Shown here: one piece after another, positions 50,126 through 58,459 of the stretch
How the letters are laid out: each line of letters begins with the position of its first letter
Position numbering within the stretch: position 1 is the stretch's first letter
From: Caulobacter sp. RHG1
GTDB taxonomy: Bacteria > Pseudomonadota > Alphaproteobacteria > Caulobacterales > Caulobacteraceae
DNA length: 64,000 nucleotides
NCBI RefSeq assembly: GCF_013181195.1
Contig: NZ_SMZP01000008.1
Span: 248,001-312,000 of the forward strand
Reading direction: 5' to 3'
The notes under the pieces: model-generated
What the model saw: the letters and a program-made list of their open reading frames with translations, nothing else
Database searches by the model: none
Told to the model about the DNA's origin: nothing
Made by a program: the position numbers and the translations under genes

Positions 50126-50161
50126 ACTGCGAAATCAGACGCACGACAAGGAGATCATACC

Positions 50162-50479
50162 GTGGCCTGGACCTATCTGTTGCTAGCGGGACTTCTGGAA
50201 ATCGGCTGGCCGGTCGGGCTGAAGCTGGCCCAGGCGCCGGGCACGCGGATCACCGGCATCGCGATCGCCATCGCCTTCATGGCCGCCAGCGGAACCCTGC
50301 TGTTCCTGGCCCAGCGCCAGATCCCGATCGGCACCGCCTATGCGGTGTGGACCGGCATCGGCGCGGCCGGCACCTTCCTGGTCGGCGTCTTCGTGTTTGG
50401 CGATCCCAGCTCGCTGGTGCGCTATCTGGGCGTGAGCCTGATCGTCGCCGGCGTGGTGGCGCTGAAGCTGGGGCATTAG
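50162..50479 (+). CDS. gdx: Small multidrug resistance protein, guanidinium exporter Gdx/SugE subtype
   Basis: A 105-residue four-helix SMR protein. The essential Glu is in LLLAGLLEIGWPVGLKLAQ, where GWPVGLK marks the Gdx/SugE subtype rather than EmrE/QacE. GTAYAVWTGIGAAGTFLVGV is shared with guanidinium exporters. It likely exchanges guanidinium for protons. The start is GTG 50162 with aaggag ten bases before it. Regulation appears to be by the divergent TetR protein rather than by a guanidine riboswitch, since only 75 bases separate the two starts and no riboswitch-like leader is present. Confidence 0.9.
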   Translation: MAWTYLLLAGLLEIGWPVGLKLAQAPGTRITGIAIAIAFMAASGTLLFLAQRQIPIGTAYAVWTGIGAAGTFLVGVFVFGDPSSLVRYLGVSLIVAGVVALKLGH

Positions 50480-50486
50480 GGCTGCC

Positions 50487-50610
50487 AGCGCCCCCTCCGT
50501 CCGCTTCGCGGCCACCTCCCCCGCAGGCGGGGGAGGAGAAACACCCTCCTCACCCGTGAAACGGGGGAGGTGGCGCGCTGCGAATACGCAGCGTGACGGT
50601 GGGGGGCGCT
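50487..50610. repeat. Composite palindromic intergenic repeat, family A copy 6
   Basis: Arms agcgccccctccgtc and gacggtggggggcgct match except for a two-base difference. The inner hairpins include ccgcttcgcgg, cctcccccg/cgggggagg segments and cgctgcgaatacgcagcg. It is between the convergent gdx and argJ stops, ten bases before the argJ stop. Confidence 0.85.
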
Positions 50611-50620
50611 CGACGCAGAT

Positions 50621-52102
50621 CTAGCTCCGGTAGTCCCCGTTGATCGCCACGTACTGCTTGGTCAGGTCGCAGGTCCACACCGTGGCCGAGCCCTTGCCGA
50701 CGCCGACGTCGACGCTGACCTCGAACTCCTGGTTCTTGACGTAGGCGCTCATCTTGGCCTCGTCGTACTCGGGCGAGATCAGGCCGTCGCGCGCAGCGTA
50801 GAGGTCGCCGAACTTGACGCTGATGCGCTCGCGGGCGACCGGCTCGTCGGCGCGGCCAACAGCCATGACGATGCGGCCCCAGTTGGCGTCCTCGCCGGCG
50901 AAGGCGGTCTTGACCAGCGGGCTCTCGGCGATGGTGCGGGCGATCTTGCGCGCGCTGGCGGGGCTCTCGGCGCCGTTGACGGTGATCTTGACGAACTTGG
51001 TGGCGCCCTCGCCGTCCTTGACCAGCTGCAGGGCCAGATCCAGCAGCACGTGCTCCAGCTTGTCCCTGAAATCGGCCAGGCGCTTGTCGCCCGGACGGCT
51101 GATCTTGGGCGCGCCCGACTGGCCCGTCGCGAACAGCAGCAGCGTGTCGTTGGTCGAACGGTCGCCGTCCACCGTCACGCAGTTGAAGGTCGTGCGGGTG
51201 TAGAGCGAAACCAGGGTCTGCAGGGCGGCGGGCGCGATGGCCGCGTCGGTGGCCACGAAGGCCAGCATGGTGGCCATGTCGGGCGCGATCATGCCCGAGC
51301 CCTTGGCGATGCCGGCGATCTTGACCTCGACGCCGTCGATCATCGCCGTCGCATACGACCCCTTGGGGAAGGTGTCGGTGGTCATGATCGCCCGACCAGC
51401 CTGGGCCCAGGCGTCGGGCGTCAGGCGCGCTTCCACGTCCGGCAGGCGGGCGGTGATCTTGGCGTCGTCCAGGATGACGCCGATGACGCCGGTCGAGGCC
51501 ATCATCACGTCGCGCTGGCGGCAGTCCAGGCGTTTGCCCACGGCGGTGGCCACGCGGCGCACGGCGTCGGCGCCCGGGCGGCCGGTGAAGCTGTTGGCGC
51601 AGCCGGCGTTGACCACCAGGGCGCGCACGTCCGCGCCGCCGGTGGCGGCCAGCTGCCGCTTGCACCAGTCGACAGGGGCCGAGCCGACGCCGTGGCGGGT
51701 GAAGACGCCCGCCGCCGAGGTGCCCTCGGCGAAGCGCATCAGCAGCAGGTCTTCGCGCTCGTGCTTGTAGAAACCGGCGCGGCCAGTGGCGATCTCGACG
51801 CCGGCGATCGGCGGAATGACCGGGAACGGCACGGCCAGCGGCGAGACGGCCAGGCCAGGCTTGCCGGCCCCCGTCGCGGCCGGCTTGGCGGGCGCGGCGG
51901 CCGGGGCGGGATCGACCTCGCCGGCCGACTTCTGGGCGCGACGCAGACCGGCGCGCTTCAGGGCCGAGGTCAGCGGATCGACCAGGGCGCGCTCGATGGC
52001 CGCGCCCGCGCGCTCCACAGGGCCCGGCCCCGTGGCATTGGGCGTCGCTTCAGGCGCCGTCTCGGCGGGGGTCTTGCCGGAGGCTTTCGGAGTCTTGGTC
52101 AT
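50621..52102 (-). CDS. argJ: Bifunctional ornithine acetyltransferase / N-acetylglutamate synthase, with N-terminal extension
   Basis: A 493-residue protein, versus ~400-410 for usual ArgJ. It makes N-acetylglutamate and recycles acetyl from N-acetylornithine in arginine synthesis. Self-cleavage occurs before the nucleophilic Thr278 in APDMATMLAFV; KGSGMIAPDM and the C-terminal acyl-binding part are normal. The first ~90 residues are extra: an Ala/Pro/Lys-rich start (MTKTPKASGKTPAETAPEAT), a helix (VERAGAAIERALVDPLTSAL), and an Ala/Pro linker. The catalytic domain begins near PLAVPFPVIPPIAGVEIATG. The extension is in frame with the ATG at 52102, and no good start lies before the catalytic part. 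The next gene upstream ends 11 bases away. Confidence 0.93.
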   Translation of the reverse strand: MTKTPKASGKTPAETAPEATPNATGPGPVERAGAAIERALVDPLTSALKRAGLRRAQKSAGEVDPAPAAAPAKPAATGAGKPGLAVSPLAVPFPVIPPIAGVEIATGRAGFYKHEREDLLLMRFAEGTSAAGVFTRHGVGSAPVDWCKRQLAATGGADVRALVVNAGCANSFTGRPGADAVRRVATAVGKRLDCRQRDVMMASTGVIGVILDDAKITARLPDVEARLTPDAWAQAGRAIMTTDTFPKGSYATAMIDGVEVKIAGIAKGSGMIAPDMATMLAFVATDAAIAPAALQTLVSLYTRTTFNCVTVDGDRSTNDTLLLFATGQSGAPKISRPGDKRLADFRDKLEHVLLDLALQLVKDGEGATKFVKITVNGAESPASARKIARTIAESPLVKTAFAGEDANWGRIVMAVGRADEPVARERISVKFGDLYAARDGLISPEYDEAKMSAYVKNQEFEVSVDVGVGKGSATVWTCDLTKQYVAINGDYRS

Positions 52103-52113
52103 CTTGAGCCGCT

Positions 52114-53052
52114 TTAGTTCTTGGCGGTTGGAGCGGGGGCAGTTTCTGGCGGCGCCGAGGCCGGCTCCTGGGCGCCGCCGGTGTTCGGCGCGTCCTGGGG
52201 CTTGCCGATCAGCATCTCGACCTTGGCCGAGCCGCGCAGCTTCTCGAGGATGTCGCGCACTTGATCATAGGTCAGGAAACGCACGATCTGCGGTCTGGCC
52301 GCCTCGAGCGTGATCGGCTCTTCGGTGCGCTTGTCCTCGACCCGGACCAGGACCCAGCCGCCCTCGGCCGCGAACGGCCCGACCAACTGGCCCTTCTGAG
52401 CGTCCTTCAGGGCCGCGCCATAGGGCTCGGGCATCACGTCCAGGGTGAAGTAGCCCAGGTCGCCGCCGTTGAAGCGGGTGGCCTGGTCGGTCGAGCGCTC
52501 CATGGCCAGGGCGTCGAACGAGGCGCCGGTGGCCAGCAGCTTCTTCACGCTCTCGGCCTCGGCCTGGCTGCCGACGATGATCTGGCGGGCGCGGATCTCT
52601 TCCGAACGCTTGGAGAGCTTCTGCTGCTCGGCATAGAGCTTGCGGATGGCGTCCTCGGTGACGGCCTTTTCCACGACGCCCTCGACCAGCATGTCGCCCA
52701 GGATGCGCTCGCGGGCGGCGTCCAGGCGGCGCTGGGCCACGGTTTCCTTGTCCAGCTTGCGCTTGGCGGCCTCGGCGGCGAGGAGTTTCTGGTCGATGAC
52801 CTCGTCCAGACGCTGGCGGAAGACCTCGCTGGAGATGTCCAGCGGCTCGCCTTCGCTGATCAGGCCTTGCGCGACGGCCTCGCGCTTGACGTCCGACGCC
52901 CAGATCACCTGGCCGTTGACGCGGGCCACGGCGGTGTCGCCCGGCTCCGGCGGCTTCTCGGCGACCTTGTTCTGACCACAGGCGGCCAGCAGCAGGGCGC
53001 AGGTCATGACGCTGAGCATGCTCAAGGCGCGAAGGGACGCGAAAGTCTTCAA
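52114..53052 (-). CDS. Lipoprotein peptidyl-prolyl isomerase (SurA/PrsA-like, parvulin type)
   Basis: A 312-residue envelope chaperone. The signal and lipobox are MKTFASLRALSMLSVMTCAL followed by LLAAC, with modified Cys near residue 25. A SurA-like N-terminal chaperone region (DVKREAVAQGLISEGEPLDI; QRLDEVIDQKLLAAEAAKRK) is followed by a parvulin domain (ARQIIVGSQAEAESVKKLLA, then FNGGDLGYFTL). A Pro/Ala-rich tail ends it. The start is TTG 53052 with GGAGA upstream; ATG 53127 would place about 25 residues before the signal. It is probably a periplasm-facing foldase for outer-membrane proteins. It is co-directional with argJ and divergent from secA. Confidence 0.88.
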   Translation of the reverse strand: MKTFASLRALSMLSVMTCALLLAACGQNKVAEKPPEPGDTAVARVNGQVIWASDVKREAVAQGLISEGEPLDISSEVFRQRLDEVIDQKLLAAEAAKRKLDKETVAQRRLDAARERILGDMLVEGVVEKAVTEDAIRKLYAEQQKLSKRSEEIRARQIIVGSQAEAESVKKLLATGASFDALAMERSTDQATRFNGGDLGYFTLDVMPEPYGAALKDAQKGQLVGPFAAEGGWVLVRVEDKRTEEPITLEAARPQIVRFLTYDQVRDILEKLRGSAKVEMLIGKPQDAPNTGGAQEPASAPPETAPAPTAKN

Positions 53053-53178
53053 GGCCCAAGTCTCCGGCTTTGCTTCAACCGGCTCTAGCGCGGTTTTTCG
53101 AGAAGAGGAAACGGCTTCGCCGCACAAAGCGTTCGAGGTGACGAAAACCGCCGTCCAGAGCCCCGGTTACGGGCGATA

Positions 53179-53198
53179 ACCCCTCTTCGCCGAGGGGT
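53179..53198. other. Hairpin in the foldase-secA divergent gap
   Basis: A 7-bp inverted repeat, acccctc (53179-53185) / gaggggt (53192-53198), has loop ttcgcc. It lies just upstream of the candidate secA promoter. It may be a regulatory site or have no function. The remainder of 53053-53356 is promoter-type DNA without other genes. Confidence 0.3.
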
Positions 53199-53205
53199 CT
53201 TCGCG

Positions 53206-53234
53206 TTGACACCAAGGGGGGCGGTGCTTAAGTC
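53206..53234 (+). promoter_or_regulatory. Candidate housekeeping promoter of secA
   Basis: TTGACA at 53206-53211 is followed 17 bases later by TAAGTC (53229-53234). The -10 region reads GCTTAAGTC, close to the Caulobacter sigma-73 consensus (TTGaCgS-N10-14-GCtANAWC). The secA start codon is 123 bases downstream. Confidence 0.5.
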
Positions 53235-53356
53235 TCCGGCCGCGCAGGACTAACGGATTTTTCCGTTGATCCCGCGTGACTTCATTCCCGTAGTCGAGGC
53301 CGCAACGCCTTAGCGCCGGCCTCCTCGTCACACCGTCCCCGTTCGGAATTCCCTGC

Positions 53357-56125
53357 ATGCTTGGTTTCGCCAAAAAGCTCTTCGGCTCTTCCAACGAACG
53401 CAAGGTCAAGACCTTCCAGGCGCGGGTCGCCAAGATCAACGCGCTGGAAGCCGAGTACGCCGCCCTCTCGGAAGAGGCGCTGAAGGGCAAGACCGAAGAG
53501 TTCAAGGCGCGCCTGGCCAAGGGCGAAAGCCTGGACGACATCCTGAACGAAGCCTTCGCCGTGGTCCGCGAAGGCTCCAAGCGCGTGCTGGGCATGCGCC
53601 ACTTCGACGTCCAGCTGGTCGGCGGCATGGTGCTGCACTTCTCGGGCATCTCGGAAATGCGCACCGGCGAGGGCAAGACGCTCGTCGCCACCCTGCCGAC
53701 CTATCTGAACGCCCTGGAAGGCAAGGGCGTCCACGTCATCACCGTCAACGACTACCTGGCCCGCCGCGACGCCGACTGGATGGGTCAGCTCTATAACTAC
53801 CTGGGCCTGTCGTACGGCGTGATCGTCAACGGCCTGTCGCAAGGTGAACGTCAGCGCGCCTATCGCAGCGACATCACCTACGGCACCAACAACGAATTCG
53901 GCTTCGACTACCTGCGCGACAACCTCGTCTACAGCGTCGAGGAAATGGTCCAGCGCGGCCACAACTTCGTCATCGTCGACGAAGTGGACTCGATCCTGAT
54001 CGACGAAGCCCGCACGCCGCTGATCATCTCGGGCCCGACCGAAGACCGCAGCGAGTTCTACAAGACCGTCGACGTCCTGGTGAAGCAGCTGATCCAGGAC
54101 AAGGGCACCTACGACCACGACGAGAAGCAGAAGCAGGTCATCCTGACCGAGGACGGCCAGGAGAAGATCGAAGAGATCCTGATGTCGGGCGGCCACCTGG
54201 CCGAGGACTCGGCGGGCCTCTACGACGCGGCCAACGTCTCGGTAGTGCACCACGTCAACCAGGCCCTGCGCGCCAACGTGTTGTACACGCGCGACAAGGA
54301 CTACATCGTCAAGGGCGACGAGATCGTCCTGATCGACGAGTTCACCGGCCGCATGATGACCGGCCGCCGCCTGTCGGAAGGCCTGCACCAGGCCATCGAG
54401 GCCAAGGAAGGCGCCGCCATCCAGCCCGAGAACCAGACCCTGGCCTCGGTGACCATCCAGAACTACTTCCGCCTCTACACCAAGCTGTCGGGCATGACCG
54501 GCACGGCCTCGACGGAAGCCCAGGAATTCGACGACATCTACAAGATGGGCGTGTCGGAAATCCCGACCAACCGCACCATCCAGCGCATCGACGACGACGA
54601 TGAGGTCTATCGCACCGAGCGCGAGAAGAACGAAGCGATCCTCAAGCAGATCGCCGACTGCCATGTGCGCGGCCAGCCGATCCTGGTCGGCACCGTCTCG
54701 ATCGAGAAGTCCGAAGAGCTGTCCAAGCTGCTGTCGACCTTCGCCTTCGAGAATGACGGCAAGAAGCAGAAGGGCATCCCGCACCAGGTGCTGAACGCCC
54801 GCTTCCACGAGCAGGAAGCCGGGATCGTCGCCGACGCGGGCTTCCCCGGCGCGGTGACCATCGCCACCAACATGGCCGGCCGCGGCACCGACATCCAGCT
54901 GGGCGGCAATGTCGACATGCGCCTGGCCAGCTGGCGCCAGCAGCAGCGCGGCATGGGCCTGGAGATCGACCACCAGGACGAACTGGCCCAGAGGGCGACG
55001 TTCGAGGCCGAGATCGCCGACTCCAAGGCCAAGGCGCTGGCCGCTGGCGGTCTGTTCGTGCTGGGCACCGAGCGCCACGAAAGCCGCCGCATCGACAACC
55101 AGCTGCGCGGCCGCACCGGCCGTCAGGGCGACCCGGGCCGCTCGAAGTTCTTCCTGTCGTGCGAAGACGACCTGCTGCGCATCTTCGCCGGCGAGCGCCT
55201 GGACGCGATCATGCGCACCTTCGGCGTCCAGGAAGGCGAGGCGATCACCCACAAGTGGCTGAACAACGCCATCGCCACGGCGCAAAAGCGCGTCGAGCAG
55301 CGCAACTACGAGATCCGCAAGAACCTCCTGAAGTACGACGACGTCGTCAACGACCAGCGCAAGGCCGTGTTCGAGCAGCGCCAGGAGTTCATGGAGTCGA
55401 CGGACCTCTCGGACATCATCACCGAGATGCGTCAGGACACGATCGACGATCTGGTCGCCCGTCACCTGCCGCCCAAGGCCTATGCCGAGCAGTGGGACAT
55501 CGCGGGCCTGAAGGAACGCGTCCAGTCGGTCCTGGGCCTGGATCTGCCGATCGAGACCTGGGCGGCCGAGGAAGGCATCGCCGACGAGGAGATCAAGGAC
55601 CGCATCGTCAAGGCCGCCGACGAGTACGCCGCCCAGCGTGAAGTGATCATCACGCCCGAGCAGATGCGCGGCGTCGAGAAGAACTTCCTGCTGCAGATGA
55701 TCGATCTGCAGTGGCGCGAGCACCTGATGCACCTGGACCACCTGCGCAACGTCATCGGCCTGCGCGGCTACGGCCAGCGCGATCCGCTGAACGAATACAA
55801 GACCGAGGCCTTCTCGCTGTTCGAGAAGCTGCTGGGGGATCTCCGCACCAACACCACCCGCTGGCTGATGACGGTCGAGATCGCCTACGCCGATCCCGAG
55901 CCGCTGGAGAGCCCCGACAACCTGGTCGAGGTCCACCTGGACCCGCTGACCGGCGAGAACGCCGCCGTCGCCGGCGCAATCCCCGACGGCCTGTCGCCCG
56001 ACCAGCGCGAAGCCCTGCCGGTCTCGTCGCTGCCGGAAGACTGGGAACGCACCGGCCGCAACAGCACCTGCCCCTGCGGCTCGGGCAAGAAGTTCAAGCA
56101 GTGCCACGGCTCGCTGGTGAAGTGA
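53357..56125 (+). CDS. secA: Preprotein translocase subunit SecA
   Basis: A 922-residue ATPase that drives proteins through SecYEG at the inner membrane. Sequence landmarks are Walker A in MRTGEGKTLVATLPTYLNA (residues ~101-119), YGTNNEFGFDYLRDNLVYS, the DEVDSILIDEARTPLIISGP block (Walker B), NMAGRGTDIQLGG and ERHESRRIDNQLRGRTGRQG. The zinc-binding C-terminus CPCGSGKKFKQCHG is intact. All family features and the usual length are present. A strong terminator follows. An antisense frame of similar length exists but is a compositional shadow. Confidence 0.98.
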   Translation: MLGFAKKLFGSSNERKVKTFQARVAKINALEAEYAALSEEALKGKTEEFKARLAKGESLDDILNEAFAVVREGSKRVLGMRHFDVQLVGGMVLHFSGISEMRTGEGKTLVATLPTYLNALEGKGVHVITVNDYLARRDADWMGQLYNYLGLSYGVIVNGLSQGERQRAYRSDITYGTNNEFGFDYLRDNLVYSVEEMVQRGHNFVIVDEVDSILIDEARTPLIISGPTEDRSEFYKTVDVLVKQLIQDKGTYDHDEKQKQVILTEDGQEKIEEILMSGGHLAEDSAGLYDAANVSVVHHVNQALRANVLYTRDKDYIVKGDEIVLIDEFTGRMMTGRRLSEGLHQAIEAKEGAAIQPENQTLASVTIQNYFRLYTKLSGMTGTASTEAQEFDDIYKMGVSEIPTNRTIQRIDDDDEVYRTEREKNEAILKQIADCHVRGQPILVGTVSIEKSEELSKLLSTFAFENDGKKQKGIPHQVLNARFHEQEAGIVADAGFPGAVTIATNMAGRGTDIQLGGNVDMRLASWRQQQRGMGLEIDHQDELAQRATFEAEIADSKAKALAAGGLFVLGTERHESRRIDNQLRGRTGRQGDPGRSKFFLSCEDDLLRIFAGERLDAIMRTFGVQEGEAITHKWLNNAIATAQKRVEQRNYEIRKNLLKYDDVVNDQRKAVFEQRQEFMESTDLSDIITEMRQDTIDDLVARHLPPKAYAEQWDIAGLKERVQSVLGLDLPIETWAAEEGIADEEIKDRIVKAADEYAAQREVIITPEQMRGVEKNFLLQMIDLQWREHLMHLDHLRNVIGLRGYGQRDPLNEYKTEAFSLFEKLLGDLRTNTTRWLMTVEIAYADPEPLESPDNLVEVHLDPLTGENAAVAGAIPDGLSPDQREALPVSSLPEDWERTGRNSTCPCGSGKKFKQCHGSLVK

Positions 56126-56153
56126 GACGGGGCCTGAAGGTCTGAGTTCGAAG

Positions 56154-56185
56154 CGCCCGCTCCGGGAAACCGGGGCGGGCGTTTT
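56154..56185 (+). terminator. Rho-independent terminator of secA
   Basis: A 12-bp stem (56154-56165 with 56170-56181) with a GAAA-type loop is followed by tttt. It directly abuts the stop codon of the convergent MFS gene (56186-56188). Confidence 0.88.
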
Positions 56186-57517
56186 CTATTTGCGGGCCGG
56201 AAAACCCGCCACCACCGCCGCCCCCACCAGCATCACCGCCGCACACACCCCCGACACCCGCAGGCCCGTCACCGCATCCGCCCCGGCCAGCGCGCCGAAG
56301 ATCGCGACGCCGGCCGCGCCGCCGACCTGGCGACAGGCGTTGAGGGTTCCGGAGGCGGCGCCGGCGTCGTGGCGGTCGACGCTGGCCAGGAGGCCGCTGG
56401 TCAGGGCCGGGATGGCCAGGCCCATGCCGCCGGGGATCAGGGCGAAACCGGGAGCCATGTCCCAGAGGCCGCTCCCCGCCCCCAGCCGGGCGGTCAGGGC
56501 GTAGCCGCAGGCGGCGATCAGCACCCCGCCGGTGGTCACCGCCCGCGCGCCGAACTGCGCCACCAGGCTTCCGCTGATCAGGTTGGAGACGATGAAGGTC
56601 GCGGTCAGCGGCAGGAAGGCCAGGCCCGCCTTGCCGGGGGCCCAGCCTAGGGCGCGCAGCATGTAGAGGCCCAACACGAAGATCAGGCCGTAATAGGTGA
56701 AGTTCAGCGCCGAACCGACCACCACCGCCGTCCACGCTGGGCGCTTGCCGAAGGCGGTCAGCGGCATGGCCGGATGGGCCGCGCGGCGCTCGACCCACAC
56801 GAAGGCGGCGGCCAGGATCAAGCCGGTAGCCAAGGCGATCAACGGCAGGCCGGTCCACCCACGATGGCCGCCCTCGATCAGCCCGCCGACCAGCAACGTC
56901 ACCGCCGCGACCGCCAGGACCTGGCCCGGGATGTCGAACGGGACGCGCGGCTTCTTCGGCGCTTCCGGCGCGACCAGCAGGGTCAGCAGCGCGCCCGCCA
57001 CGCAGACCGGCAGGTTGACGAAGAACACCCAGCGCCAATCCAGCGCCTCGACCAGCAGGCCGCCCAGCACTGGTCCGGCGGCGATCGACACCCCGCCGGC
57101 CGCCGTCCACCACCCCACGGCCGAGGCCCGCGCCCGGTCGTCGCCGTGCGCGGCGTGGGCGATCAGGGCCAGGGAAGGCGGGATCAGCAGCGCCCCCGCC
57201 GCGCCCTGGGCCACGCGCGCCAGGATCAACATCAGCGGACTGCTTGCCAGGCCGCACGCCGCCGAGGCCAGGCCGAACAGCAGCAGCCCCGTCACGAACG
57301 CCCGCCGCGGTCCCACCCGATCGGCGATCGCCCCGGCCGACAGCAGCATGGCGGCCAAGGCTAGGATGTAGGCGTCGACCACCCATTGCAGCTGGGCGGT
57401 CGGAGCGCCGAACGCCGTCCCGATGGCGTCCAGCGCCACATTGACGATGGTCACGTCCAGCTGGGTGACGAAGAAGCCGAAGCTGGCGGCGGCGGTAATG
57501 AGCGGGAGCTTTCTCAT
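56186..57517 (-). CDS. MFS transporter, DHA2/EmrB-like drug:H+ antiporter
   Basis: A 443-residue inner-membrane protein with about 14 helices. The first motif LDVTIVNVALDAIGTAFGA is the DHA2 signature; DRVGPRRAFVTGLLLFGLAS is the loop 2-3 motif A; and GPVLGGLLVEALDWRWVFFV is motif C-like. It exports drugs or toxic metabolites. The divergent neighbour at 57601 is an ArsR-type regulator, 83 bases away, probably its repressor. ATG 57517 fits the family start. Confidence 0.88.
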   Translation of the reverse strand: MRKLPLITAAASFGFFVTQLDVTIVNVALDAIGTAFGAPTAQLQWVVDAYILALAAMLLSAGAIADRVGPRRAFVTGLLLFGLASAACGLASSPLMLILARVAQGAAGALLIPPSLALIAHAAHGDDRARASAVGWWTAAGGVSIAAGPVLGGLLVEALDWRWVFFVNLPVCVAGALLTLLVAPEAPKKPRVPFDIPGQVLAVAAVTLLVGGLIEGGHRGWTGLPLIALATGLILAAAFVWVERRAAHPAMPLTAFGKRPAWTAVVVGSALNFTYYGLIFVLGLYMLRALGWAPGKAGLAFLPLTATFIVSNLISGSLVAQFGARAVTTGGVLIAACGYALTARLGAGSGLWDMAPGFALIPGGMGLAIPALTSGLLASVDRHDAGAASGTLNACRQVGGAAGVAIFGALAGADAVTGLRVSGVCAAVMLVGAAVVAGFPARK

Positions 57518-57600
57518 GCCGTCTCCATGCCCCGCCCCACACCGCGAATGCTACACGCGCCGATGAACCATTCCGCGCCGGATGCGCCTAGAGTGCCGCC

Positions 57601-58302
57601 ATGGACGCCAATATCGCCACCCCCGCCGCCCTGATCGGCGACCCGACCCGCGCGGCGATGCTGCAGGCCCTGCAGGACGGCCGCGCCCAGCCCGCCAGCG
57701 CCCTGGCCTGGGCCGCCGGGGTCACCGCCCAGGCGGCCAGCAACCACCTCTCCAAGTTGGTCGACGGGGGCCTGCTGGCGGTCGAGCGCGAGGGCCGGCA
57801 TCGCTACTACCGGCTCGCCTCAGCCGAGGTGGCGCACGTCATCGAGGCCCTGTCGGTTCTGGCGACGCCGGTGCGGTCGCTGGCGGTTCCGAGATCGCCG
57901 AAGGCCCGGGCGCTGCGGGATGCGCGCTGCTGCTACGGCCACCTGGCGGGGCGACTGGGGGTGCGGGTGTGCGAGGCGCTGGTCGAACGCGATCTGATCC
58001 GGCCCGAGGCGGACAAGCTCTATGCCGTCACCGACGAAGGCCGCGCCTGGTTCGAGGATCTGGGCGTCGACGTCGGCGCTTTGCGCTCGCCCAGAGGCGT
58101 GGCGCGGCAATGCCTGGACTGGACCGAGCGGCGGCATCACCTGGCGGGACCGCTGGGGGTTCGGATGCTGGAAGCGATGACGGCGCGGGGGTGGTTCGTG
58201 CTGGAGGCGCAGGGGCGAGCGGTGCGGGTGACGGCGGCGGGCGAGCGGGCGCTGCGGGAGCGGTTGGGGGTGAGCCTCAAGGAAGAGCGGGTGGCCGCCT
58301 GA
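57601..58302 (+). CDS. ArsR-type winged-helix transcriptional regulator
   Basis: A 233-residue regulator. The N-terminal ArsR HTH (residues ~8-75) reads LIGDPTRAAMLQALQDGRAQ, then VTAQAASNHLSKLVDGGLLA and VEREGRHRYYRLAS. The C-terminal half has paired-Cys RCCYGHLAGRLGV and the DWTERRHHLAGPLG block. These are typical of a two-domain ArsR group found beside transporters; the Cys/His cluster might sense metals or electrophiles. It is divergent from the MFS exporter. A pair of GGCGCG motifs on the minus strand in the gap (57557-57580) could be part of an operator but is not convincing. Confidence 0.85.
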   Translation: MDANIATPAALIGDPTRAAMLQALQDGRAQPASALAWAAGVTAQAASNHLSKLVDGGLLAVEREGRHRYYRLASAEVAHVIEALSVLATPVRSLAVPRSPKARALRDARCCYGHLAGRLGVRVCEALVERDLIRPEADKLYAVTDEGRAWFEDLGVDVGALRSPRGVARQCLDWTERRHHLAGPLGVRMLEAMTARGWFVLEAQGRAVRVTAAGERALRERLGVSLKEERVAA

Positions 58303-58309
58303 TCGTCGG

Positions 58310-58450
58310 TCTCTCTCCTCCCCCTTTGGGGGAGGGGGACCGCCGAACGGCGGTGGAGGGGCCGGCGCCGGAACTGTGACTCAGCACAAGCCCCCTCCGT
58401 CTCGCCCGGCTTCGCGGGCGATCCACCTCCCCCAGACGGGGGAGGAGAGA
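58310..58450. repeat. Two adjacent partial palindromic repeats
   Basis: The left part (58310-58375) is a cctccccctttgggggaggg hairpin with flanks like the element at 15592. The right part (58389-58450) is half of a family A element: ccccctccgtc, cgcccggcttcgcgggcg and cctcccccagacgggggagg. No right-hand arm is present. They lie between the convergent ArsR-type and DUF2855 stops. Confidence 0.75.
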
Positions 58451-58459
58451 TGAACTCGC

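Noticed and set aside
53282..56107. A 941-residue open frame antisense to secA
   Set aside because: Its sequence is low-complexity, His/Gln/Asp/Val-rich and has no fold-like motifs. Such long antisense frames are expected in GC-rich genes with third-position bias, and secA is clearly the real gene.
57557..57580. GGCGCG direct repeat as operator for the ArsR-type regulator
   Set aside because: The motif is short and of the general base composition; the match is not distinctive enough.
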